Origin: Chara braunii
Taxonomy: Eukaryota; Streptophyta; Charophyceae; Charales; Characeae
Direction of reading: 5' to 3'
DNA length: 20,000 bases
Assembly: GCA_003427395.1 (NCBI GenBank)
Contig: BFEA01000261.1
Span: 528,212 to 548,211 of the forward strand
Shown here: positions 1 to 8,880 of the stretch, one piece after another
Position numbering within the stretch: the first letter of the stretch is position 1
Layout of the letters: every line of letters begins with the position of its first letter
The notes under the pieces: generated by a model
What the model was told of the DNA's origin: nothing
The model's input: the letters and a program-made list of their open reading frames with translations, nothing else
The model's database searches: none
Made by a program: the position numbers and the translations under genes

Positions 1-72
<72 letters not shown>
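1..72. repeat. (GA)n microsatellite
   Basis: An uninterrupted run of GA dinucleotides opens the window and continues beyond its left edge, so its full length is unknown. Confidence 0.98.
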
Positions 73-76
<4 letters not shown>

Positions 77-893
77 GCCATTACAAATCGACAACCTGCA
101 TATTCAATATACAAACTGTAACAAATGGAAAATCCGAGTTCACAAGTGATGATCATCATGTTCATCATCATCATTATCATCATCATCGCCGAATCTCTAT
201 AATATGATGCAAAAACGAAAATAGTCCATGCCACCCATATAGGGCCATATACCTTTCACAAAGGCAAAAATAGGCGAAGAGAAAAGCAAACAGGAAAACA
301 CAATCCACAGTGCCTAAACCAGGAACGTCGGAAGTGGTACCAACCTTTAAAATACGAACGTGTAATTGGATCTGGGATGAGATGCGAAGAAGCGATCAAC
401 GATGATCTAAGGATGGACTCCGATGCGAACACCTGTCTGCCCGATAGATCCTCCACTAAAGACACGAAGGAAGAGGCCTTCTTCCACGAAGGTCTGGTCT
501 GGCCACTAGCGGTTAATGGAAAGCCAAAATTCGGGTTTTTTCGCCGCATCGCTACACGCAATGTTGTCGAAACTTTTGCGAACAAACTATGCAGGGTCAT
601 AATACAAACATGAAAAAAACAAACAAGCCAAAAAAAAATAAAAAAATCAAACTCAAGAGCACTATAAAACCCTATTCGGAGTAGCTTTCGGAGTTCTCCA
701 AAGCTTTTTTCGAGTCTGGTGTGTTTGCAAAGTTTTTTGTTACTAGTCCACATACGGCGGAACTGAATATAGATATACCCTAAACCACATATGTATCAGG
801 CAAAAAGACAAACCGAAAAAAAAGTAAAAATTCAGGGAAATATGGCAGTTTCGGTAAAAAATTCGCCAAAATTCGTTCCATTAACCGCTTCTC
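73..893. other. Non-coding stretch before the LINE
   Basis: No gene is recognised. It holds an ATC-rich simple repeat at 151-188, a TATA-like CTATAAAAC near 661-672, A/T runs near 610-650 and 790-830, and a 14-bp inverted repeat: AGCGGTTAATGGAA at 508-521 and its complement at 876-889. A 165-codon open frame on the minus strand (256-753) has no domain or compositional sign of coding that I recognise. Part of this stretch may be the 5' UTR or promoter of the LINE that follows, because that element's 5' end cannot be fixed. Confidence 0.5.
151..188. repeat. Imperfect (ATC)n simple repeat
   Basis: About 38 bases made mostly of ATC/TCA triplets with a few substitutions. No coding frame is attached to it. 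Confidence 0.8.
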
Positions 894-1710
894 TTGTGGG
901 ACCAGCAACAGCAAGTGCCTGGTGACCTCCAACACCAACACAGTTTACACCTGGCATGCCTAGACCAGGACCAGTATAGTCAAAAACAGGCGATCCAGAT
1001 TATCCATGATGACGACGACGATGAGGACACCATGCACAACGGAGAAGAGGAGTACAGAAGCAAACAAAACTCGGATAACGATCTTCTGCCGGACACCCGA
1101 CCCCGAAAAGTAAGACACCTAGTGAGACTTCAAGAGGACGATGACACCCCGGTGGCTATGCCCCCTGGAGTGGTTATCTTCCCCTTGCCCAGGGAAAGGG
1201 AGAGAGGACGATGGCTGCTTGGTCTAGGTCCACCTCCTCACCAACCTCAACAACATCATCATCATAACACCAGAACAGCGCCCCCCTCGGGCTACACAGT
1301 GGAGGGGAGGAGGGGCACCCCGTCCACTGCAAGCTACAGTCATTTTAAAACGACTGAAATTATGGATCCAATAAACTGGCATGGAAAATGTGCTGGGGGC
1401 AGTCCTCCCCAAATCATTTCCTTTTCCCAAAGGAATCATTCTAGTCATCTTGCTCATGGACCCGAGGAGGAGACCCGCATCCACAGCTTTAAAACTCAGA
1501 TGGTTCAACCACGAACAACTCATTAACCTCACTACAGCATGTTTCACACCCGACCATGCCTGGATCTCCCGCAGAATCCTCATGTTCATGCAACCGTTCC
1601 TTGAGGAAAACGTGCTGGAGGAGCACAATCAATGGGATGACCTCCCGTTCATCCTCCCTATCAAGGTCGTGGACTGAGTAAGGATGCAAAAAAGCATGCT
1701 CCCATAATTG
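894..1710 (+). pseudogene. LINE ORF1-like region, frameshifted
   Basis: In L1-type elements ORF1 encodes an RNA-binding protein that packages the element's own transcript. Here the first part (894-1526, no ATG at its start) is acidic, with runs of Asp and Glu (HDDDDDED near residue 38), then Pro/His-rich. The reading appears to move to another frame near 1260-1380. The second part (1381-1677) gives a hydrophobic stretch (FPKGIILVILLMD) followed by a mixed charged segment ending near VVD at a TGA. A TAA at about 1372 interrupts that frame just upstream of an ATG. I see no clear zinc knuckle or RRM motif, so the assignment rests mainly on position directly 5' of the endonuclease ORF and on the similar decay. 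It could instead be 5' UTR with chance frames. Confidence 0.5.
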
Positions 1711-1741
1711 GCGCAACTACAACAAGCCAATTGTAACAGCC

Positions 1742-2631
1742 ATGGACACAACTGCAGATGTAATCAGCGGACACCTGCCACCTTGTCCACACATACCCCC
1801 GCCTCACACTCCCCGGCCCCCCTCCTTACCACCTGTCCGCTTACCCCCCCAGTCGGGCCCTTCACTAACCCATCCCCCCCCACGTCCCCCCTCCCCCCCC
1901 GTCCTCCCCCAAATCAGGAGGCCGCCGCGATGGGCGTCTAAGTTGGCCCGAGCAGACATCGATGTTCGATCACTCAATGTTAACGGTCTTATCCAAGCCA
2001 GTGTGGACAAGAAAAATGCCATCTGGAACATGATTAAAAGCCCGGCCACGAGAGGCTGGCCGGATGCAGTTTGCATCCAAGAGACACACCTGCAGCACAC
2101 AGCCCCACACATAGCAAAAGGAAAATTCGCATGGCCATATGCAAGCTACTCGGCGCCGACAAAAGAAAGGGCTTCAGTAGGTGTGGCAATTTGGCTCCCG
2201 CCTTCCTCCAGACTCAAACCGATGACATATGATTACGACAGGCACCAAGGATGATGGGTGAGCCTCAAAGTTGTTTATGAAGAAGAGGAATTTTACCTCG
2301 TCAACATATATGCTCCCAATTACTCGAAAGACCGAGTAGAGTTTTGACTCTCTCTCCACCACTACCGGAAAGTTGATGCCTCGTTGGTGTTGGTGGGTGA
2401 CTTTAACAAAACGTTGGATTGATCCTTAGACCGCCGGTCCGCTAACCAAGTGAATGGTGTGTCTCCCTCCCTGCCATTATTAGGGCTGGACACACTCATG
2501 CTTAGACAACTAATGGCTGACAGGCAACTAGAAGATGCCTATAGAGTCCTGCACCCGACCCAAAGAGCATACACATGTCTGTCCTCTAGAGGTGAACAGG
2601 GGATGGCCAACTCCTGCATTGACCTGACGTC
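1742..2631 (+). pseudogene. LINE ORF2, Pro-rich leader and APE endonuclease domain
   Basis: This domain nicks target DNA to prime reverse transcription. After an ATG at 1742 come about 50 residues rich in Pro from the C-rich stretch 1790-1915. Endonuclease motifs follow: DVRSLNVNGL, AVCIQETHL (the catalytic Glu motif), SVGVAIWL, LVNIYAPN and VLVGDFN (the catalytic Asp/Asn motif). The frame then continues to LMADRQLEDAYRVLHP. Three in-frame TGA codons (near 2252, 2345 and 2420) interrupt one frame that is otherwise continuous from 1742 past 2640. The expected CSRIDY-like segment is NSCIDLTSVSKD, followed by the SFDHRMITL motif in the duplicated region. The same segments can be recognised in the second LINE of this window, which supports the reading. 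Confidence 0.88.
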
Positions 2632-3119
2632 GGTATCAAAAGACATCATGGGACTCACTACCACTGCTGAAATGACTATTATTAGCCCATGTAGGTCCTT
2701 TGACCATAGAATGATAACACTAGGTTTGTCCTTTCACACTCACATCCAAAGGGGTCCAGGTTACTACAAGTTATAATGTTTCCTTGCTCCCACTGTCAAA
2801 ATTTGAGGACTTAGTGAAATCATTCTGGATCTACTGGCAAACTCAGAAGCCGCAATCAGGAGACAGAGTAACACTGGTATCAAAAGACCTCATGGGACTC
2901 ACTACCACTGCTGAAATAACTACTATTAGCCCATGTAGGTCCTTTGACCACAGAATGATAACACTAGGTCTGTCATTTCACACTCACATCCGAAGGGGCC
3001 TAGGTTACTACAAGTTTAATGTTTCCTTGCTCCCGCTGTCAAAATTTGAGGACTTAGTGAAATCATTCTTGATCTACTGGCAAACTCAGAAGCCGCAATC
3101 AGAAGACAGAGTAACATGG
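2632..3119 (+). repeat. 244-bp tandem duplication inside LINE ORF2
   Basis: Bases 2632-2875 and 2876-3119 are near-identical direct copies. Both run from GGTATCAAAAGAC through SPCRSFDHRMITLGLSFHTHI to YWQTQKPQS and GACAGAGTAACA. They differ at scattered single bases and by one extra base near 2774 in the first copy, which shifts the frame. Because 244 is not a multiple of three, the duplication also disturbs the frame. A short TGGT match at the junction suggests template slippage or microhomology-mediated duplication. The two copies span the end of the endonuclease domain and the start of the linker to the reverse transcriptase. Confidence 0.93.
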
Positions 3120-4814
3120 TTTAATGAAGGAATGGTACAATTGAGGGAAAGAGCTAAAAAGTTCTCCATCCAACATGCCAAGGACCGAAAAGCAATACTG
3201 GACAGACTCATGAGCGATCTCGAGGATTGGGACGACAAACTCATGGACGACCCTCACCACTGCCCTTCCTACGAAAAACTGCAGGAAACCCGTGACCATC
3301 TCCAAGCATACATAGAGCAACAATCAGAGGTTCAGAGGCCAGAATTAGACGTGAGTATGCAGAGGTAACAATGGCAAAAACATTTTTTGCAAAGGCAAAG
3401 GCTAGAACGCGTGCCAACACAGTCCCTAGACTTAGGCCCCCACTGGACGCGATAGCGCCGGTGGCCTCTAATGCATATACCATTGCAGATTATGCAGTCA
3501 GATACTACGTACACCTCTTTACATCCCAAACACCCAACAAACACCCGGAAGACGTCCAACATGCTAGGGAGAGTCTGTTGCAAGCTTTCCACTCTTGCCT
3601 CATAGTAGAACAAAGAGAGCAATTGGAAGAAGGGCTCACATGTCAAGAGGTATGGGAAGCCTTGCGAGGCATGGAGGATGACAAGACCCCACGTATTGAC
3701 TCATTCCCTAAAGAATTCTGGATGAAATTATGGGACCTCCTCAAAGATGACCTCATGGAATACATCCTGGCTGTGCAAAAGGAAGGGTCTTTCGAGGGAA
3801 TGATTGGGCAAGGAGTGACCACACTTCTTTACAAAAAAGGGGATAAGAAGGACGTCAGGAACTATAGACCTATTACCCTCCTCCCTATCCCCTACAAGAT
3901 GGTGACCAAGACACTGACTAACCGTTTGTTGCCACTTATGAATATGATCATACACCCAAACCAGACGGGGTTTATGCCCAATCACAATATTCAAGATAAC
4001 ATCCTGCTGGTTAATGAGACCATCAAATATACGCGTCAGCGCAAGGCAGAAGCTGCAATCTTATTTATAGACTTTGAAAAAACATATGATCATGTTGACT
4101 GAGACTTTTTTGACATGTGTCTAGTCAGAATGAACTTCGGCCGACCTTCTGCCATTGGGTGCGTCTCCTGCACAGGTCTGCCTCTACGAATATCATGCTC
4201 AACGGCCACCTCTCTCCGCCCATACAGCTGCAACAGTCGGTGAGACAAGGTGATCCAATTGCTCCCCTATTGTTTGTCATCGTAATGGAGGCGCTCGCGA
4301 CTCTGATCAGGGTCATTCCCAAATTAGCGAAGTGTCCATTCCGGACCTTCCCCAACATTTGATTCCGGTAACATCACTGTTTGCAGATGACCTCACCATC
4401 CTCATACGAGCTGATCAGAATAGCCCTCACACAAGTTATACACCTATTCTCATTGGACGCAGACATGAAGGTCAACTGGGGCTCGAAGACCGAAGGATGG
4501 TGGCTCCATCCACTAGGCGAGCCCCCCCCCCCCCCGGGGAACCGAGTGTTGCATGGGCTCGGAAGAAAGAGGCCATTAGGATCCTGGGAGTAAGACTAAC
4601 AACAGTAGGGACCCCACTGGACCATGGAGATGTGTTAGTGGACATGGCAGTCGACAAGCTCGCCAAGTGGGAAGGACTGCACACCTCCCTTGTAGGTCGG
4701 GCTCTGGCAATCAACAATGTTATCCTGGCATCCATATGGTACAAACTGGCGGTGTGGCCACTAAAGCCACAACAATACAAAAGACTTAAAAGGGCGCTGA
4801 CGACCTACTTGTGA
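3120..4814 (+). pseudogene. LINE ORF2, reverse transcriptase domain
   Basis: This domain copies the element's RNA into DNA at the nicked target. The linker (WFNEGMVQLRERAKKF) leads into a frame at 3371-4102 with VWEALRGMEDDKTPRIDSFPKEFW, TLLYKKGDKKDVRNYRPITLL, HPNQTGFMPNHNIQDNILLV and FIDFEKTYDHVD (RT motif A). A TGA replaces the almost invariant Trp after VD. The reading moves to another frame for LNGHLSPPIQLQQSVRQGDPIAPLLF (motif B) and to a third for SLFADDLTIL (motif C, catalytic FADD). A thumb-like segment follows (ILGVRLTTVG, SLVGRALAINNVILASIWYKLAVWPL). At least three frameshifts and two stops make it non-functional. The order and spacing of motifs are normal for plant-type L1 elements. 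Confidence 0.93.
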
Positions 4815-6666
4815 AAAAACAAACTCGATGACCATGGCTGCATGAGTAGAGTCAGTTGGGACGTCCTCACACAACCTAGGGCTAATGGGGGGCTAGGGGT
4901 ATTGGACCCTGAATATGAAAGCGGCACCTTGATCTTCAAAGTCCTCGTGAGGCTGCTGCTGGGCAATGATATCCTATGGGGCCCGCTGACTTGCTTACAA
5001 ATAACCAACCTGGCCCCAGAAACAACAATGCCCGGTCAGATACATCCCTTCCAGTGGCTGACGAATAGCCATTGGACAATCCCCTCCCCCCCACAACAAC
5101 GGGGGGTGAACAGCGTGGCTCAAGCAACGAAACAAGACATAATTTTGGAACCCTTATGGCCCAGCACGCTTAAACTCTGGAGACGGCGAGGCCCGCAACA
5201 AAAACAACCTCCCCATAGGTGGCATAATATTTGGAGGCAGCCCCTTTTCGGGAACCCTCATATCCTTGATGAAGCAGGCAATCCCTTTAAGATCACAACC
5301 AACTCGGCTTGGCTTAATTGGGCACAGAGAGGCGTTTACACAGTTGGTGACTTATGGAATCCCGCAACGGAGGACTGAGCTTCAGCAGAACAGCTTAAAT
5401 TGAAACTGAAGCATGTGCGGAATGTGGAGGAGAAGGCGCTCCAACTCAGAGAAGCCCTTCCCCTTGCTTGGCGCCTGACCCTCCGTAAAGGTCCCACAAC
5501 TCAATCTTAAGATTGAGTGGTGAAATACAACGACCTCCCTCATCCGACCCTTATATACCATGTCCATAACAATGAAGCTGGACTTTGTTCGCTGCATGCT
5601 TACAAACCCCAGTCCCCAGGGGCCATGTTCACCAAACTGACACAGGTTGAAGATATGGATGCGATAGAAATATGGGGTGGGTTGATGCCACCCACAAAAC
5701 AGACTGTTTGCGTACGACCCCTCCACACCGTTGGCCAGGTTTCCTTTTGATCCAGATGAGTGGGAGTGGCCGGGGGTAAAACCCATGGCCATATGGGAAT
5801 ATACAGTCAAAGGAGGTTACACAGCCGCCCGACCGACCATATCAATCAACCATCCCATAACCCAAAGATGGGCGTGAGACTCGCCTCTGGACCCAGAGCT
5901 CGTGAGAGATCTTCTGTGGGGTAAGTACTAAAAAATTATGCCCACAAATCTCAGGGCCCTTCAATGGCAAATCGTGCATCGTTGTTTGCCCACCCCCGAC
6001 TGGTTAGTCACACGAACCGATTTAGAACAGAAAGGGATGTTGTCTCCCATCTTCTCCTATTGTGGCAGAGCTTCGCCACCGGCCTGGGCCACATTAGAAC
6101 ACTGCCTTTTGCCGTGTCCGATGGTGGCCTAGTTATGGCAGTGGTGGGACGCAGCGTTTCACTCGCTCACAGCCTGTCACATTCCTTGGGACTTGGGCCT
6201 TCTGCTTCTGGGCAAGAACCAGCACCTGTTGGCACAATGGTCGCCTTTTGCAACCAATCTTTTCTCCTATATGAGGCTACAAATTTTGATGTTAGCATGG
6301 AGAGCCAGATGCTCTTTCGAGAGGAAAGATCACCAATTTGGTTTGCAACAGGCACAACGTGCAGCAAAAGAGACCATCAGGAGCAGAACGCAAGAAGCCT
6401 GAAAAAACTTCAAGTGAGACCACCACAGCGAAAAAGACCCGGCGCTCAAGATAACCATCTGTGACAACTACTGTCAGCTGTGGCAGGATCCTCATACAGT
6501 CTTCTCGGAATTGGACACCAACCTCGATATCCAATGGAAACCGTGGAGGGTCTCCGAACCCACCAGGCAAATGAGGCCCCTCAACTGCTTCGCTGTCCCC
6601 TACCGCCAAACCGACTTTGTGTTGGTGACTGATGCTCCACCGGCCCCCGCCCCACCTCATCACTGA
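4815..6666 (+). pseudogene. LINE ORF2, post-RT and zf-RVT-like C-terminal region
   Basis: This is the long C-terminal part found in plant-type L1 elements, thought to help bind the element RNA. It begins with WDVLTQPRANGGLGVLDPE, typical of the region after the RT. A Trp-rich stretch follows (4842-5378), then VKPMAIWEYTVKGGYTAARP near 5785-5830. The zf-RVT-like part is TNLRALQWQIVHRCLPTPDWL, GMLSPIFSYCGR and ATLEHCLLPCPMV (5938-6132), with Cys and His spaced as in this domain. The last open part ends at a TGA at about 6664, followed at once by TAG. In-frame stops lie near 4812, 5376, 5508, 5876, 5930, 6130, 6400 and 6415, and the frame also shifts. Many of these stops sit where Trp is expected. 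Confidence 0.82.
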
Positions 6667-7076
6667 TAGCCAGGGCACGCACCCCCGCCCCCTGCCCCCG
6701 CCCCGTCCCCTCCCCCCGGCTTCCACCTCTCCCCTGCCTCCCCAACCAAATGCCTCCCTTCCCCATCCCCCGCCCCACATCCCCTCCCCCACCACCTCCC
6801 GGTTGCTCTGAAGTCAAGCTGCATTTGCTGATGCGGATAGGAAGACATGCAAGATTTGCTGATGGGAAGTTGGATGCCGAATGCATCAACAAACAGAACA
6901 CGGCACACGACTAGGAGATTGGACGCCAAGTGATGCAGCGAAAGGAGCCCAAACACCACAATGGAAGGACAATAACAGAAAGGTTATCGTCAACATTGGC
7001 AATAGAGCCCTTGGGATTTGCTGGGGGCAGAGACATGATACTTGGCCTCGAAAACTGAACAATGACAATGACAATT
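6667..7076 (+). other. LINE 3' untranslated region and tail
   Basis: After the ORF2 stop comes a strongly C-rich tract (6675-6800) and about 270 bases without a supported frame. The element ends in a short tail of AATGAC units (7061-7076). Microsatellite tails instead of pure poly(A) occur in several LINE lineages. The T-rich tract right after it belongs to a different, reverse-oriented retroposon. Confidence 0.65.
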
Positions 7077-7245
7077 GTTTTTTTTATTTTTATTTTTTTA
7101 ATGGGAACAAGGCTCCAATCTATTCGTGGGGAGCAGCACGTGCTGGGGACCGGGCCCAGCGTCCCATATGGAAATTTACATAGAAGTTTGAAAATTTGAC
7201 GGCTTTGGCTAAGAAAAAATTGAGCTACTTAGCAAATTACTACGA
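7077..7245 (-). mobile_element. Short poly(A) retroposon, copy A (SINE-like)
   Basis: Read on the minus strand, the core GGGACGCTGGGCCCGGTCCC is followed by CAGCACGTGCTGCTCCCCAC, GAATAGATTGG and an A-rich tail (7078-7102). The same core and tail occur at 11407-11525 (copy C) and, more diverged, at 10299-10447 (copy B). Upstream, TTAGCCAAAGCC matches CTAGCCGAAGCC in copy C, giving a unit near 170-200 bp. No convincing RNA polymerase III A and B boxes are visible, so SINE-like is descriptive only. Its tail abuts the LINE tail. Confidence 0.6.
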
Positions 7246-7989
7246 AGAACTTCAGGAATAAGCAAAGTTCAGAAAACGACTCAGAACACCCCCCTCAATC
7301 CTTTTTGCCTCACTCCGGCAAGACTTACTGCAGCAGAGCCACCATCTCCGCTGTTGCTGTACCCTATTTCCGTCCTACGAGCTAGCCCCCTCACTAGTAG
7401 GACGCTTGATATCCAACCATCTACTTTTCCCGCTAATCTTTTTTTTTAGAAAAAAATTAAGAAGACCTCCCCCTACCAGCATTGATTACCCCAAAAACCA
7501 GGGGATTAACTGAGCAGGGATGCCCTTTGATTTTTTTTTTCTTACACACTTAAAGAAGTTCAGGAAAATTTAGAAAAACTTGGATAATTGTTGGCCTATT
7601 GCTAGGCTACTGAATGCTCAAAACCCCTAGACTCCTTAACAAAACCCTCTAAAATTCTCTAACACTGTCTTATTCCCTGCCAAGCTATCCCAGGCCTCAT
7701 GCCCCTACCCTGCTAGGTTACAGGGCAACACGACTCACCCCAGCTCCGCCCAGCGTCGTCTCGACAACAACCCTTGGTTTTCCCTTAGAATGCCCGCCCC
7801 AAGGCATCTCCAAATCTCTCTACCAGGCCTCACGCTCCTGCTATCAACAGGTTACAGGGCAACCCCACAGCACCGGCCAACGTCGTTCTGGCATCGGAAA
7901 ACCGCAGATCCATGAATATAACAGCATCAAAGAAGCATAAAGTGAGTTGTAAGAAGTACCCAGGATCCTAAAGCATTTTCAAGACCACT

Positions 7990-8715
7990 CAAACCCACCC
8001 TAATTCCTCCAACCCCCTACTCCTCTTCATCCCGCGACGAGCCGACCTCCTCCACCACATAGTTCGCGGGATGAGAACAGCAGCCTCACCCACACAATGG
8101 ACACCTCAACTATTCCTCATCTCACGACGAACCGACCTCCTCCACCCATAGTTCGCAAGACGAGGAATAGCAAAAATCAGGTGAACTCACCAATCCTTAC
8201 CCTCGCTCAATAAGCGCAACACTACACTTCATCAGAAACCATCAGAAACCATCCTCCCTCTTTACTCTTCATCATCTTCCGACGAGCCGACCTCCTCCAC
8301 CACATAGTTCGGAAGAGAAAAAAAAGTAGACAAACAATCTAACCCAATCCCATAATGGTTGGAAACAGACTTCAACTATTCATCTTCCATCAGCGAGCCG
8401 ACCTCCTCCACCACATAGTTCGAAGAAGAAGAATAGAAGTAGTCACAAAATAACCTTTGAATGGGTTTAACGAGCCAACGACAATCAAAGGAACCATCCT
8501 CCCTCTTCCCTCCAACCCCCTGCTCTTCTTCATCCCCCGACGAGCCGACCTCCTCCACCACATAGTTCGCGGGATGAGAACAGCAGCCACAACCACACAA
8601 CGGACAACTTCCTCAACACATTCCTCCTCTCACGACGATCCGACCTCCTCCACCCATAGTTCAAAAGAGGAGGAAAGGCAGAAATCAGGTGAACGCCCTC
8701 ACCTTAATAAGCGCA
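7990..8715. repeat. Direct repeat pair of about 220 bp, about 500 bp apart
   Basis: The block 7990-8215 recurs at about 8500-8715 in the same orientation with moderate divergence. Each copy carries two hairpins, then AATCAGGTGAAC and AATAAGCGCAACAC. Hairpins 3 and 4 lie between the two copies. The pattern suggests segmental duplication followed by independent change. Confidence 0.75.
8028..8675. repeat. Array of six hairpins with a conserved 25-26 nt loop
   Basis: Six inverted repeats lie at 8028-8073, 8112-8168, 8275-8316, 8378-8434, 8531-8576 and 8621-8675. Each encloses nearly the same loop around CCGACCTCCTCCACC then ACATAGT; copies 2 and 6 lack one base. The stems differ but still pair: CATCCCGCGA with TCGCGGGATG, ATTCCTC with GAGGAAT, TCTTCCGA with TCGGAAGA, ATTC-TCTTC with GAAGA-GAAT, CATCCC-CGA with TCG-GGGATG, and TTCCTCCTCT with AGAGGAGGAA. 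Spacing is irregular (84 to 163 bases), unlike a satellite or CRISPR array. Function is unknown. Confidence 0.85.
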
Positions 8716-8880
8716 ACACCAACCCCACTAACCTCTTACCTCACTTTGGCAAGACTTATAAGTTCTAACAGCTAAGTCACCATCTCAGCTGCGGCTATGC
8801 CCTAATCCAATCCCACTAGCTAGCCCTCCTCACCAGCAGGACGCAGTTCCACCAACCATAAATCATCTCCCCCAACCCAA

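Larger units (their letters stand above)
890..7076 (+). mobile_element. L1-type LINE (non-LTR retrotransposon), nearly full length, decayed
   Basis: A target-primed retrotransposon. In order it shows an ORF1-like region, an ORF2 with a Pro-rich leader, an APE-type endonuclease, a reverse transcriptase carrying motifs NYRPITLL, FIDFEKTYD, RQGDPIAP and FADD, a long post-RT domain with a cysteine/histidine zf-RVT-like segment, a C-rich 3' region, and a short AATGAC repeat tail at 7061-7076. It has no LTRs. The reading frame is broken by many stops, several frameshifts and a 244-bp tandem duplication, so this copy cannot make its proteins. The 5' boundary is uncertain: coding begins near 894, but UTR may extend further left. 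The 3' boundary is set by the microsatellite-like tail, which a reverse-oriented poly(A) retroposon meets tail to tail. Confidence 0.88.
7246..8880. other. Non-coding block built of local duplications
   Basis: No gene is recognised. Three sets of diverged copies lie here: about 7284-7433 with 8700-8862 (shared GGCAAGACTT, CCACCATCTC and AGCTAGCCC...AGGACGC), about 7677-7740 with 7800-7870 (shared CAGGCCTCA and GGTTACAGGGCAAC), and about 7990-8215 with 8500-8715 (shared hairpins, AATCAGGTGAAC and AATAAGCGCAACAC). The plus strand is rich in C and A. Minus-strand frames over the hairpins give short VVEEVGS-like peptides, which I read as chance translation of the repeat. Confidence 0.7.

Noticed and set aside
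256-753. 165-codon open frame on the minus strand
   Set aside because: It is the longest frame in its area, but the translation is rich in Phe, Ser and Arg with no domain or clear start context, and A/T runs alone keep it open. I cannot support it as a gene.
1742-6666. UGA read as Trp (alternative genetic code)
   Set aside because: TAA and TAG also replace likely Trp codons, frameshifts are common, and TGG is used normally throughout. Decay by G-to-A change explains the pattern better.
8376-8600. Minus-strand protein repeats reading VVEEVGS or MWWRRSAR
   Set aside because: They are translations of the conserved hairpin loop in two frames. The frames close between units, and stem covariation argues for structure, not coding.
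8028-8650. DRE/CRT-like RCCGAC sites as promoter elements
   Set aside because: The motif is part of a longer conserved loop. A five-base core match is weak evidence for transcription factor binding and the host is not known to be a land plant.
8028-8675. CRISPR-like array
   Set aside because: Spacing varies from 84 to 163 bases, the conserved part is a loop with variable flanking stems, two copies differ in length, and no cas-like gene is present. The context is eukaryotic.
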